From an uncultured Eubacteriales bacterium (GTDB lineage: Bacteria > Bacillota > Clostridia > Saccharofermentanales > UBA5734): DNA of 64,000 nucleotides. Made by a program: the position numbers and the translations under genes. Positions 1 through 8,058 of this stretch are shown one piece after another. A model generated the notes under the pieces. That model did no database searches. It saw only the letters and a list, made by a program, of their open reading frames with translations, and had not been told where the DNA came from. Where the stretch lies: contig CAILLO010000001.1 of the NCBI GenBank assembly GCA_903835065.1, positions 124,001-188,000 of the forward strand, written 5' to 3'. Within the stretch, counting starts at the first letter, position 1. The number at the start of each line of letters is the position of its first letter.

Positions 1-951
1 GATGGTGGCTCCCCTGTGGATTTCCGGGATGTTGTCGATGAAGTCGGTGAAACTGACGTCTGCGTGTTCCTGACCCATGGGCTCGTGCTCACTCATTGTT
101 CGGATAACCTCCCCGATCTTGCGTTCGGACGTCGAAGCCCCCGCCGTGATACCGACCGTGGCTTCCCTCGGCACTCCTGCCTTAAGAATGGGTTCCACGT
201 CGCCTGTGTTCTCGATGAGGTATGTCGCGTCGCAACCATTCCGGCAGACCTCAAGGAGCTTCATCGTGTTGGAGCTGTTCCGGCTCCCGATGACGAGCAT
301 CACGTCCGCTTGAGAGGCGATGATGCGCGCTTCTTCCTGTCTGTCCTCCGTGGTCAAGCATATTGTATCAGAGATTGCCAGATTTGCAATTCGATTCTCG
401 AGGACCTGCCGTATTTCACGCCATTTCGAGGTGGCGAAGGTCGTCTGGGCGACCAGCGCGTAGGAGGTTTCCGTCGGAACGTACGATTCCGCCTCCTCCG
501 CCGTCGAAATCACCGTGCAACGGCCCTCGCACTCGCCGAGGATTCCTTCCACCTCGGGGTGTCCTTTTGCGCCTGCGATCAGCACGAAGTCTCCCCGATC
601 GATCGCCTTGCGGACGATCGTGTGGATCCGGGTCACGAACGGGCACGTGCAATCGACGACGTAGGCCTCCTTGCCTTCGAGCGCCCTCCGGGTCGCGGGC
701 GAGATGCCGTGGGTGCGGACCAGGACGCAGGCGCCCTCGGGGACGTCCTCGACGCGGTCGACGAGCGTGAAGCCCTGGCGGGTAAGGTCGCCGACGACTT
801 CCTCGTTGTGGATCAGCGGGCCGAGCATGTAGCGCGCCCTCTCCCCCACCGCCTTCGCGTCCTCCGAGCCGTCGACGAGGCCGTAGGCCTTCTTGACGGC
901 ATGGTCGACGCCGAAGCAGAAGCCGGAGGACTTCGCGATCAGGAAGCGCAA
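1..951 (-). CDS. ispH: 4-hydroxy-3-methylbut-2-enyl diphosphate reductase, probably fused to ribosomal protein S1 (C-terminus off window)
   Basis: Last enzyme of the non-mevalonate isoprenoid pathway: an iron-sulfur protein that reduces HMBPP to IPP and DMAPP. Visible hallmarks are GFCFGV near the start with Cys12, GPLIHN with His48, DCTCPFV with Cys103, GHPEV with His131 and Glu133, a third cluster cysteine (Cys198), GSRNSSNT and GITAGAST. The start is TTG at 951, inside the end of cmk (13-bp overlap), which places FCFGV where the family has it. The reductase should end near residue 285, but the frame stays open to the edge (317 codons) and continues into SFTDFIDNIPEIHRGATI, which resembles the start of an S1 RNA-binding domain. 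IspH-S1 fusions are known in clostridia, so I infer one here. Codon use towards the 3' end is noticeably more AT-rich than in the neighbours. Confidence 0.93.
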   Translation of the reverse strand, partial: MRFLIAKSSGFCFGVDHAVKKAYGLVDGSEDAKAVGERARYMLGPLIHNEEVVGDLTRQGFTLVDRVEDVPEGACVLVRTHGISPATRRALEGKEAYVVDCTCPFVTRIHTIVRKAIDRGDFVLIAGAKGHPEVEGILGECEGRCTVISTAEEAESYVPTETSYALVAQTTFATSKWREIRQVLENRIANLAISDTICLTTEDRQEEARIIASQADVMLVIGSRNSSNTMKLLEVCRNGCDATYLIENTGDVEPILKAGVPREATVGITAGASTSERKIGEVIRTMSEHEPMGQEHADVSFTDFIDNIPEIHRGATI

Positions 952-1610
952 TGCCGGACCCTCCGCAGGATCGTCTCGACGACATCCTCGACCGAGAGTC
1001 CGGTCGTGTCGACCAGCGTGGCGTCCGCCGCCTTCGCGAGCGGCGCCAGGGCGCGGTGGGAGTCGTTGTGGTCCCGGTACTCGATGTCGCGTCGGACGGC
1101 GTCCGCATCGACGACTTCGGCGCCCCGTTCCTCGAGCTCCCGGCACCGGCGTCGCGTCCGCTCCTCGATCGTGGCGGACAGGTAGATCTTGCAGGAGGCG
1201 TCGGGAAGCACGAACGTGCCGATGTCGCGCCCGTCCATCACGACGTCCCGCTCCGAAGAGATCTTCCGCTGAAGCTCGACCATCCGGAGGCGGACGGCCG
1301 GAATCGCGCTGATGTCGGAGGCGGCGACGGAGACGGGAGGCGTGCGGATCAGGGCCGTGACGTCCTCGCCGTCGAGCAGGACGTGCTGCGTGCCGTCGAC
1401 GAAGGCGATCGAGACGTCGGTCGAGGCGATCAGGCCGGTCACGCGCGACGCGTCGCCGGGCGGGACGCCGAGGCGGAGGGCCTTGAGCCCAGCGGCGCGG
1501 TACATCGCGCCCGTATCCAGGTACAGGTATCCGAGCCGACGGGCCACGAGCTTCGCCACGGTGCTCTTCCCGGCTCCGGCGGGTCCGTCGATCGCGATCG
1601 CGGTCCGCAC
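939..1610 (-). CDS. cmk: cytidylate kinase
   Basis: Transfers phosphate from ATP to CMP or dCMP in the cytoplasm. The 223-residue length is normal. The P-loop GPAGAGKST lies at residues 9-17, followed by LDTGAMYR (31-38) and the CMP-contacting DGRDIG (126-131); the arginine-rich lid EERTRRRC follows. The start is GTG, overlapping the stop of the upstream regulator as TAGTG, and the 3' end overlaps ispH, so the three genes look translationally coupled. The order cmk then ispH-S1 matches the conserved cmk-rpsA link of many bacteria and supports the S1 extension on the next gene. Confidence 0.95.
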   Translation of the reverse strand: MRTAIAIDGPAGAGKSTVAKLVARRLGYLYLDTGAMYRAAGLKALRLGVPPGDASRVTGLIASTDVSIAFVDGTQHVLLDGEDVTALIRTPPVSVAASDISAIPAVRLRMVELQRKISSERDVVMDGRDIGTFVLPDASCKIYLSATIEERTRRRCRELEERGAEVVDADAVRRDIEYRDHNDSHRALAPLAKAADATLVDTTGLSVEDVVETILRRVRHCAS

Positions 1611-2512
1611 TAGTCGGTCCCTCGCCGCCCGGGAAGCGGAAGTTCCTCGTCCTTTTCGTAGACCTGGTAGTCGTCCCAGATCCGTTCGAGCTTCTCGAAG
1701 GTCTCCGCGACGTGTTCGCGGCGCTTCAGGCCGACCGCCACGATCAGGGCGTTGATCAGGCTGAGGGGCGCGACCAGGGAGTCGACGAAGGAGGCCATCT
1801 CGCTGGGGGCGAGCAGGCAGCAGTCGGCGGTGCGGGCGATCGGCGTGTCGGCCTTGTCGGTGATCGCGACCACCGACGCGCCGCTGGTGCGCGCGAAGGC
1901 CATCGCCTTGACGGTGCGCTTGGAATAGCGCGGGAAGCTGATGCCGAGCACGACGTCGCCCGGTCCCGCGGAGAGGATCTGCTCGAACATCTCGCTGACG
2001 CTGGTGGTGTGCACGAGCCGCACGTTCTCGAAAATCAGGTTGAAGTAGAAGCCCAGGAAGGCGGCGAGCGGCGCGGAACTGCGGACGCCGAGGATGTAGA
2101 TCCGGCGGGCGTCGAGGATCATCCCGACGGCCCGATCGAAGGAAGCGGCGTCGACGGTCTCGTGGATCGACTTCAGCTTCTCGAGGTCGGACTGGATCAC
2201 GCTGTGGAGCACGTCCTTCTCGTCGGCGACCATCACGGACGCGTTCAGGCGCTGCACCGCGGTCAGCCGGCCCTTCATCTCCTCCTGCAGTGTGCGCTGG
2301 AAATGCGGGTATCCGTCGAAGCCGAGCTCCATCGCGAAGCGCACGACCGTCGACTCGCTGACGCCGGCCTCTTCGCCGATCCGGGCGGCCGTCATGTAGG
2401 CGGCACGCTCGTAGTGGTCGATCAGGTAGCGCCCGATCGCCCGGTGCCCCTTGCTCATGCGCGGCAGTCCGGTCTCGATCTGGCCGATCAGGTTGGCGTT
2501 CGTCCTATCCAT
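1610..2512 (-). CDS. RpiR/MurR-family transcriptional regulator (HTH plus SIS domain)
   Basis: A 300-residue sugar-phosphate-responsive regulator. The N-terminal HTH_6 domain covers about residues 1-80 (GVSESTVVRFAMELGF is the recognition-helix region), and a SIS phosphosugar-binding domain covers about 120-260 (ILGVRSSAPLAAF and GISFPRYSKRT). The start was set at 2512 because GGAGGGG sits two bases before this ATG; an in-frame ATG 18 bases upstream would bury that ribosome site in the coding region. It is the first gene before cmk and ispH and has its own -10 box at 2532-2537. The ligand and targets cannot be read from sequence; no sugar-phosphate catabolic gene is adjacent, so it may act elsewhere or on itself. 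Confidence 0.9.
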   Translation of the reverse strand: MDRTNANLIGQIETGLPRMSKGHRAIGRYLIDHYERAAYMTAARIGEEAGVSESTVVRFAMELGFDGYPHFQRTLQEEMKGRLTAVQRLNASVMVADEKDVLHSVIQSDLEKLKSIHETVDAASFDRAVGMILDARRIYILGVRSSAPLAAFLGFYFNLIFENVRLVHTTSVSEMFEQILSAGPGDVVLGISFPRYSKRTVKAMAFARTSGASVVAITDKADTPIARTADCCLLAPSEMASFVDSLVAPLSLINALIVAVGLKRREHVAETFEKLERIWDDYQVYEKDEELPLPGRRGTD

Positions 2513-2531
2513 GTCCCCTCCGCATTCCAAG

Positions 2532-2537
2532 ATTATA
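2532..2537 (-). promoter_or_regulatory. -10 box of the rpiR-cmk-ispH operon
   Basis: Reads TATAAT on the minus strand, about 20 bases before the regulator's start and within the 39-bp gap after rluB. No good -35 at 17-bp spacing is visible, so this is a -10-only call. Confidence 0.5.
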
Positions 2538-2551
2538 TCGGAAAGCCGGAA

Positions 2552-3277
2552 TCAAGGGAAACCCGCGGTACGACCGGATTCCATCAGCGACTCGACTTCG
2601 TCGTCCGTCAGGGGGCGGCTCTGGCCCGGGTAGAGCGAGCCGAGGCGCAGGGGGCCGTACCCCGTGCGGCACAGGGCGAGGGCCGGGTGGCCGACCGCTT
2701 CGAGCATGCGGCGGACCTGACGGTTCCGTCCCTCGTGGATCCGGAACTCGAGCAGGGCCGTGTCGCGGTCCGCGCGCAGCAGCGTGACGCCAGCCGGGGC
2801 GGTCGGCGTATCGTCGAGCAGGATCCCCTCCCGGAGCGCACGGATCGCCTCCGTACCGGGGATGCCCTGGACGCGTGCCTCGTAGGTCTTCACGACCTCG
2901 CTGGACGGGTGGGTCATCCGGTGGGCGAAATCGCCGTCGTCGGTCAGCAGCAGCAGGCCGGACGTGTCGAAGTCGAGCCGGCCGACCGGATAGAGCCGTC
3001 TCCCCTGGGTATCGACCAGGTCGAGGACGCACATCCGCCCTTCAGGGTCGTGGACGGTCGTCACGGTGCCGACCGGCTTGTACAGGAGGAGGTGCACCGG
3101 CTGAAGGACCGGTCGCACGGGCCGGCCCTCGAACCGGACGTCGTCCGATTCGGAGACGTCCCGCGCCGGGTCCTGGACCACCTGCCCGTCGACCGTGACC
3201 TTGCCATCGGCGATCAGGCGCTCGGCCGCGCGCCGGGAAGCGACACCCGCATGGGCAAGATACTTCTGCAGCCTCAT
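2552..3277 (-). CDS. rluB: 23S rRNA pseudouridine synthase, RsuA/RluB type
   Basis: Converts a uridine in 23S rRNA to pseudouridine. It has an S4 RNA-binding domain at about residues 1-60 (LQKYLAHAGVASRRAAERLI) and a catalytic domain with GRLDFDTSGLLLLTDDG, where Asp102 is the expected nucleophile, followed by KTYEARVQG and the EGRNRQVRRM motif. At 241 residues the length is normal. The ATG overlaps the scpB stop by 4 bp. The scpA-scpB-rluB order is a conserved Gram-positive block, and here it forms the 3' end of the ileS operon. Confidence 0.93.
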   Translation of the reverse strand: MRLQKYLAHAGVASRRAAERLIADGKVTVDGQVVQDPARDVSESDDVRFEGRPVRPVLQPVHLLLYKPVGTVTTVHDPEGRMCVLDLVDTQGRRLYPVGRLDFDTSGLLLLTDDGDFAHRMTHPSSEVVKTYEARVQGIPGTEAIRALREGILLDDTPTAPAGVTLLRADRDTALLEFRIHEGRNRQVRRMLEAVGHPALALCRTGYGPLRLGSLYPGQSRPLTDDEVESLMESGRTAGFP

Positions 3278-4122
3278 GCGCCCTCTTCTTCCGCGCCGAA
3301 GAGCGCGCCGGACAGATCCAGCATCTCCTGCGGATCGGGCGGCGGCATCGCAGCGCCGTCGACCGGAGGTTCCGCAGCGGCAGGTGCGATCTGGTCGATC
3401 GTAATCTGGTTGTCCTTGCGGTTGCCGGCCGCCTCCTCGAGTTGTACTTCGATCTCGCGGAGCGTGCCGTACATCATCATCTCCATCGACGGCAGGTCGT
3501 GGACGCTGCGCAGTCCGAATTCCTGGAGAAACTGCTCCGTCGTCTCGAACAGGGTCGGGCGGCCCGGGGCATCCAGCGTCCCCGCCTCCTGGACGAGCCC
3601 CCGCTCGATCAGGCGGACGACGATGCTGTCGCTGCCGACGCCGCGCACGTTCTCGATCTGGGCGCGCGTAGCCGGCTGGTTGTAGGCGATGATCGCGAGG
3701 GTCTCGTAGGCCGCCTGCGTGAGCGGAGGGCGGTTGCGGGGCTGGAACAGCCGGCGCACCGGCTCGACGACGGAGGGCTTCGTGGACAGGAACCAGCAGC
3801 CGTCCGCTTCGCGGAACATCAATCCGCGGCGGGGGTCGGCCGCGCTCCTCTCCTCGAGGTCGCGAAGCGTCCTGAGGACGCGGTCCTTTTCGAGCCCGGT
3901 CGCTTCCATCAGACGCTCGAGTCCGATCGGTTCGCCCGACGCGAACAGCAGCGCCTCCAGGGCGGCGGGCAGGTCGAGCGGGTCGATGGCGTAGGGCGCG
4001 GCGCCGGATTCCGCTTCGGCCTCCGCCAGTAGCGCGGCGACCTCCTGGTATTCGAGTCCGGCCCGTTCGACCGGGTAGGGGTTCTCGATCGGATCGGTCG
4101 GGGCGTCGTGTTCCTCGGCCAT
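3274..4122 (-). CDS. scpB: segregation and condensation protein B
   Basis: Kleisin-partner subunit of the SMC-ScpAB condensin, working in chromosome compaction and segregation. It is a 282-residue protein with two winged-helix regions: LEALLFASGEPIGLERLMEATG, starting around residue 50, and TQAAYETLAIIAYNQPATRAQIENVRGV, around 135-165; both are typical family motifs (the motifs given here run in pieces across these positions). The start at 4122 follows GGAGGG and overlaps the scpA stop as ATGA; upstream in-frame sequence is arginine-rich noise read from scpA in another frame. The C-terminal 50 residues are low-complexity, Pro/Ala/Asp-rich and longer than usual. Confidence 0.93.
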   Translation of the reverse strand: MAEEHDAPTDPIENPYPVERAGLEYQEVAALLAEAEAESGAAPYAIDPLDLPAALEALLFASGEPIGLERLMEATGLEKDRVLRTLRDLEERSAADPRRGLMFREADGCWFLSTKPSVVEPVRRLFQPRNRPPLTQAAYETLAIIAYNQPATRAQIENVRGVGSDSIVVRLIERGLVQEAGTLDAPGRPTLFETTEQFLQEFGLRSVHDLPSMEMMMYGTLREIEVQLEEAAGNRKDNQITIDQIAPAAAEPPVDGAAMPPPDPQEMLDLSGALFGAEEEGA

Positions 4123-4949
4123 CACAGGTACTCCCTCCAGTTGTCGTCCGGCTTGCCGTCGACGGCGTCGAACCAGTCGTGCCCGGGTCCTTCCGCCGGT
4201 CTGGCCTCGAGGCGGATCGGCGAGAACGGCTCGTCCTGCTCGGCTTCGATGCGGCCGAGCTTGAGGAGCTCCAGCACGGCCAGGAATCCGTTCACGCGGT
4301 CCATCTTCGGCGCGGTCACCGGGAAGATGTCGCTGAACCAGGCGCGGGTCCTGCCGACCAGCTCGCGCCACAGTGCCCGCATCTTGTCGCGGACGGACAC
4401 GCGCTCGCGCTTCAGAAGGTGCACCACCTTGTCGCTCAGGTCGTTGAACCGGGTGCGGTTGCGTTCGGCGACGTCGGCGCAGGCGGAGTAGAACGACTCG
4501 CGCTGCACGGGAGGCGCATCTCCGCGCTCGACCAGCAGGCCGAGGTGATCGGGCGTCTCGGGCAGCTTCCGGAGGCAGGAACCCCAGGTCTCCTGCCGCC
4601 TCTTGAGCTCCAGGGCGAGCGTCCTGCAGCGCCGGTATTCGAGCAGGCGCATCACGAGCTCGTCGCGGGGGTCCTCGCCCTCCTCCCCGGAATCCTTCGG
4701 AGCGCTGGGCAGCAGCATCCGGGACTTGATCTGGAGCAGCGTCGCGGCCATCAGCAGGAACTCGCTCGCGACCTCGAGGTCCATCTTCGCGAGGCCGGAG
4801 AGGTAGTCGATGTACTGGTCCGCGATCGAGACGATCGGGATGTCGTAGATGCTGACGCGGTTCTTTTCGATCAAGTGGAACAGGAGGTCCAGGGGACCCT
4901 CGAAGTCGGCGAGCCGGAAAGAGGGAGCTTCCTGGACGTCGTTCGCCAT
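4122..4949 (-). CDS. scpA: segregation and condensation protein A (kleisin)
   Basis: Kleisin that bridges SMC heads and binds ScpB. It has 275 residues with the diagnostic N-terminus FEGPLDLLFHLIEKNRVSI and IADQYIDYL, then LASEFLLMAATLLQIKSRMLLP-like sequence near residues 65-90 and a C-terminal winged helix ending VLELLKLGRIEAEQ. The start at 4949 overlaps the trpS stop (ATGA). The middle is acidic and variable, as usual. Tight coupling with scpB is the expected arrangement; coupling to trpS and ileS upstream puts condensin under the T-box promoter. Confidence 0.94.
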   Translation of the reverse strand: MANDVQEAPSFRLADFEGPLDLLFHLIEKNRVSIYDIPIVSIADQYIDYLSGLAKMDLEVASEFLLMAATLLQIKSRMLLPSAPKDSGEEGEDPRDELVMRLLEYRRCRTLALELKRRQETWGSCLRKLPETPDHLGLLVERGDAPPVQRESFYSACADVAERNRTRFNDLSDKVVHLLKRERVSVRDKMRALWRELVGRTRAWFSDIFPVTAPKMDRVNGFLAVLELLKLGRIEAEQDEPFSPIRLEARPAEGPGHDWFDAVDGKPDDNWREYL

Positions 4950-5935
4950 CAGAAGTCCACTTTCATCGCGCTCCGGACCCGGACCATCGTCTCCTCCGCC
5001 TGGACCTCGGCCCGCGCGGAGCCCTGGAGGAGCATCTCCCGGAGTCGCGGCCGGTTCTGAAGGAGGGCGGTACGCTTCTCGTGGATCGGCGTGTGGAATG
5101 CGGCGACCCGCGCGGCGAGGTTCTTCTTGCACTGGACGCAGCCGATCTCTCCCTTGCGGCAGGCCTCGCCGATCGCGTCGGACTCCCCTTCGCTGAAGAC
5201 CTTGTGGAAGGCGTACACCGAACAGACGTCGGGGTGCCCGGGGTCGTCCTTCCGGATGCGCGCCGGGTCGGTGATCATGCACATGACCTTCTGGCGGACC
5301 GCCTCCGGGTCGTCGGCGAACGCGATCGTGTTGCCGTAGCTCTTGGACATCTTGCGTCCGTCGATGCCGGGCAGGACCTTCGCCGGCGTGAGCAGCGCCT
5401 GCGGTTCGGGCAGCACGTCGCCGTAGAAGTGGTTGAACCGGCGGGCGATCTCGCGGGTCAGTTCGAGGTGCGGCAGCTGGTCCTCCCCGACCGGCACGAA
5501 GTCGGCGCGGTACATGAGGATGTCGGCGGCCTGCAGGTTGGGATATCCGAGGAAGCCGTAGGTGGCGGACGATTCTTCCTCGTTCTTCGCGAGGTAGTCC
5601 TTGTAGGTCGGGCAGCGCAGCAGCCAGGAGAGCGGCGTGCTCATCGAGAAGAGGAGGTGAAGCTCGGCGTGCTGCTTCACGGCGCTCTGCAGGAACAGGA
5701 CGCTGCGCTCGGGGTCGAGGCCGCAGGCGAGGTAGTCCGCGTAGATGCCGTAGATGCTGTCCTTCACGCCGGACGTGTCGGCGTAGCCGGTCGTCAGCGC
5801 ATGCCAGTCGGCGATGAAGAAGTGGCAGTCGTAGTCGTCCTGGAGGCGGACCCAGTTGCCCAGGGCGCCGAAGTAGTTGCCGAGGTGGATGTTGCCGGTC
5901 GAGCGGGTGCCGCTCAGCACGATCTTCTTGGTCAT
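4949..5935 (-). CDS. trpS: tryptophanyl-tRNA synthetase
   Basis: Class I synthetase charging tRNA-Trp; 328 residues, the normal bacterial length. The HIGH-type motif is GNIHLGN (residues 14-20) and the second ATP motif is KMSKS (195-199). GEDQLPHLELTREIA is the family's dimer and substrate-binding stretch. AGGAGGACACC precedes the ATG. It lies between the M50 protease and scpA inside the ileS operon, so its expression may follow isoleucine rather than tryptophan starvation unless internal promoters exist; I see no tryptophan T-box upstream. Confidence 0.97.
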   Translation of the reverse strand: MTKKIVLSGTRSTGNIHLGNYFGALGNWVRLQDDYDCHFFIADWHALTTGYADTSGVKDSIYGIYADYLACGLDPERSVLFLQSAVKQHAELHLLFSMSTPLSWLLRCPTYKDYLAKNEEESSATYGFLGYPNLQAADILMYRADFVPVGEDQLPHLELTREIARRFNHFYGDVLPEPQALLTPAKVLPGIDGRKMSKSYGNTIAFADDPEAVRQKVMCMITDPARIRKDDPGHPDVCSVYAFHKVFSEGESDAIGEACRKGEIGCVQCKKNLAARVAAFHTPIHEKRTALLQNRPRLREMLLQGSARAEVQAEETMVRVRSAMKVDF

Positions 5936-5972
5936 GGTGTCCTCCTGGGGGGCTTCGTTCGACTCGTCCGGA

Positions 5973-6677
5973 TCAGGCGAAGAGGTTGAAGAAGGCGATG
6001 ATCGGGGTCAGGATCGCGTTCTCGATGGGGTTCGCGAAGAAGTAGAGAACGTTGGACAGGACGCTTCCGCCGAAGATCACGAGGACGAGGAAGACGAGGC
6101 CGATGTACTGTTCGTAGCGCATCAGCGTGTAGTAGATCCGGTTCGGGAGGACGGCGCCGAGGACCTTGTATCCGTCCAGCGGCGGGATCGGCAGGAAATT
6201 GAAGATCGCGAGGGTGATGTTCAGGGTGAACATGGCGAGCAGGAGGCCGTAGGACGTCAGGCTCCCCGACGTGGAGACCGCCGCTCCGAGGAGGTCGCGG
6301 GCCATCCCCGCCGGGAAGAACATCATGACCGGGACATACAGGATCGCGGACCCGACGGCCAGGATCAGGTTGGATGCCGGTCCGGCGAGGCTGACCAGCA
6401 CGATGCCGCGCTTCATCGGGCCGCGGAACTTGACCGGGTTCATCGGGACCGGCTTCGCCCAGCCGATGCGGGCGACGATCACCATGAGCAGGCCGAGCAG
6501 GTCGATGTGCGAGAGGGGGTTCATCGTGAGGCGGCCGGCGAGATAGGCCGTGTCGTCGCCCAGCTTCCAGGCGGCCCAGGCGTGGGAGCGCTCGTGGAAG
6601 GAGATCGAGAAGACGAAGGCCAGGATGAAGATCAGGGTCTGGAGCAGATAGGACGGGTCGAGGAAGTTCGAAAACAT
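5973..6677 (-). CDS. site-2-protease-family (M50) membrane metallopeptidase
   Basis: An integral membrane zinc peptidase of 234 residues with about five to six hydrophobic segments. The zinc motif HERSH (HExxH, residues 28-32) lies in the first membrane segment, and the second ligand motif NFLPIPPLDG (160-169) provides the Asp. This short form lacks a PDZ domain. It resembles the widespread YwhC-like group, whose substrates are mostly unknown. AGGAG precedes the ATG, and it is 3 bp from the lysA stop. In clostridia this group is often found beside scpA/scpB and trpS, as here. Confidence 0.9.
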   Translation of the reverse strand: MFSNFLDPSYLLQTLIFILAFVFSISFHERSHAWAAWKLGDDTAYLAGRLTMNPLSHIDLLGLLMVIVARIGWAKPVPMNPVKFRGPMKRGIVLVSLAGPASNLILAVGSAILYVPVMMFFPAGMARDLLGAAVSTSGSLTSYGLLLAMFTLNITLAIFNFLPIPPLDGYKVLGAVLPNRIYYTLMRYEQYIGLVFLVLVIFGGSVLSNVLYFFANPIENAILTPIIAFFNLFA

Positions 6678-6680
6678 CGT

Positions 6681-8042
6681 TCACTCCTGTCCGGACGCCC
6701 TTGCCGGGTGTCCGGGGTGTTCCTGGAGGTCGGCCGGGACGACGTCGTTCCGGACCAGGTCGTCGAAGGTCTCGCGGCGGACGATCGTGCGGGCCTTCCC
6801 GTCCTTGCAGAGGACCATCGCGGGCCGCGTGTTCCGGTTGTAGTTGCCGGCCATCGAATAATTGTACGCCCCGGTCGCGAGGACGGCAAGAATGTCGCCG
6901 GGGCGGCACTCCGGCATCCAGAGGTTCTCCTGGATCAGGTCCCCGGACTCGCAGCACTTGCCGGCGATCGTGATCGGCGCGGTGCGGGGGGCCAGCGGGC
7001 GGTCGGCCAGCACCGCGTCGTACGGGGAGTCGTAGAGGGCGTAGCGCGGATTCTCGAACATGCCTCCGTCGACCGCGACGTAGGTGCGGATGCCGGGAAT
7101 CGTCTTCACCGCTCCGACCGTGTACAGCGTGATGCCGGCCGACGCGACGATCGAGCGACCCGGCTCCATGCAGATGTACGGGACGGGCAGTCCGTGCTCG
7201 GCGCACTTCGCGCGGACGGCCTGCGCGATCGCCCCGATATAGGCGCCGAAGTCGACCGGGTCGTGCTCGTCGATGTAGCGGATGCCGAAGCCGCCGCCGA
7301 GGTTGAGCTCCTCCAGCGTCTCGCCGGTGCGTTCGCGCACGGCGGCGATGAAGTCCATCATGACCTGCGCCGCCTCGAGGAACGGGTCGACGTCGAAGAT
7401 CTGGGAGCCGATGTGGCAGTGGATGCCGACCAGCTTCACACCCGGCAGCGAAGCGGCCCTGGCGGCCAGTTCGATCGCCTCGCCCGTCTCGATCGCGACG
7501 CCGAACTTGGAGTCGATCTGGCCCGTGCGGACGAAGTCGTGCGTGTGCGCCTCGATGCCGGGCTTGATGCGCAGCGAGATACGGGCGGTCCTCCCCTTCG
7601 CCGTGGCGATCGTGGAGATCCGGTCGACCTCGAGCGCATTGTCGGCGACGATGCGGCGCACGCCCGCGTCGATCGCGGACTCGAGCTCCCCGGGCGTCTT
7701 GTTGTTGCCGTGGAAGTAGATCCTCGACGGATCGATGCCGGCCCGGAGGGCGGTGAAGAGCTCTCCGCCCGAACAGACGTCGATGCCCATCCCTTCGGAG
7801 TCCGCGACCTTGAGCATCGCGATCGTGCACAGCGCCTTCGAGGCGTACAGGGCGAGCCCGTAGCCGTCGTAGCTCTTCCGGATCGAGTCGACGTAGAGGC
7901 GGCAGTTGCGGCGTACGGTCTCCTCGTCCATCACGTACAGCGGCGTGCCGAACTCGCGCGCGAGCTCGAGACAGTCGCAGCCGCCGATCGTCAGGTGACC
8001 GTTCCGGCCGGCCTTCAGGTTGTCGCAGACGAAATCGGACAT
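6681..8042 (-). CDS. lysA: diaminopimelate decarboxylase
   Basis: PLP enzyme making L-lysine from meso-diaminopimelate. In the 453-residue protein, Lys69 in LALYASKAL is the expected PLP lysine, followed by HIGSQI, the glycine loop LGGGFGIRY, EPGRSIVA and the active-site CESGDLI. The start at 8042 is chosen from GGGAGGGACC just before ATG; an upstream in-frame ATG lies inside ileS. It follows ileS by 16 bp. No lysine riboswitch is visible; expression probably depends on the ileS leader. Confidence 0.95.
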   Translation of the reverse strand: MSDFVCDNLKAGRNGHLTIGGCDCLELAREFGTPLYVMDEETVRRNCRLYVDSIRKSYDGYGLALYASKALCTIAMLKVADSEGMGIDVCSGGELFTALRAGIDPSRIYFHGNNKTPGELESAIDAGVRRIVADNALEVDRISTIATAKGRTARISLRIKPGIEAHTHDFVRTGQIDSKFGVAIETGEAIELAARAASLPGVKLVGIHCHIGSQIFDVDPFLEAAQVMMDFIAAVRERTGETLEELNLGGGFGIRYIDEHDPVDFGAYIGAIAQAVRAKCAEHGLPVPYICMEPGRSIVASAGITLYTVGAVKTIPGIRTYVAVDGGMFENPRYALYDSPYDAVLADRPLAPRTAPITIAGKCCESGDLIQENLWMPECRPGDILAVLATGAYNYSMAGNYNRNTRPAMVLCKDGKARTIVRRETFDDLVRNDVVPADLQEHPGHPARASGQE

Positions 8043-8058
8043 GGTCCCTCCCTCTCCG

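Noticed and set aside
6681-8058. A lysine riboswitch for lysA
   Set aside because: Only 16 bp separate ileS and lysA, so there is no room for one.
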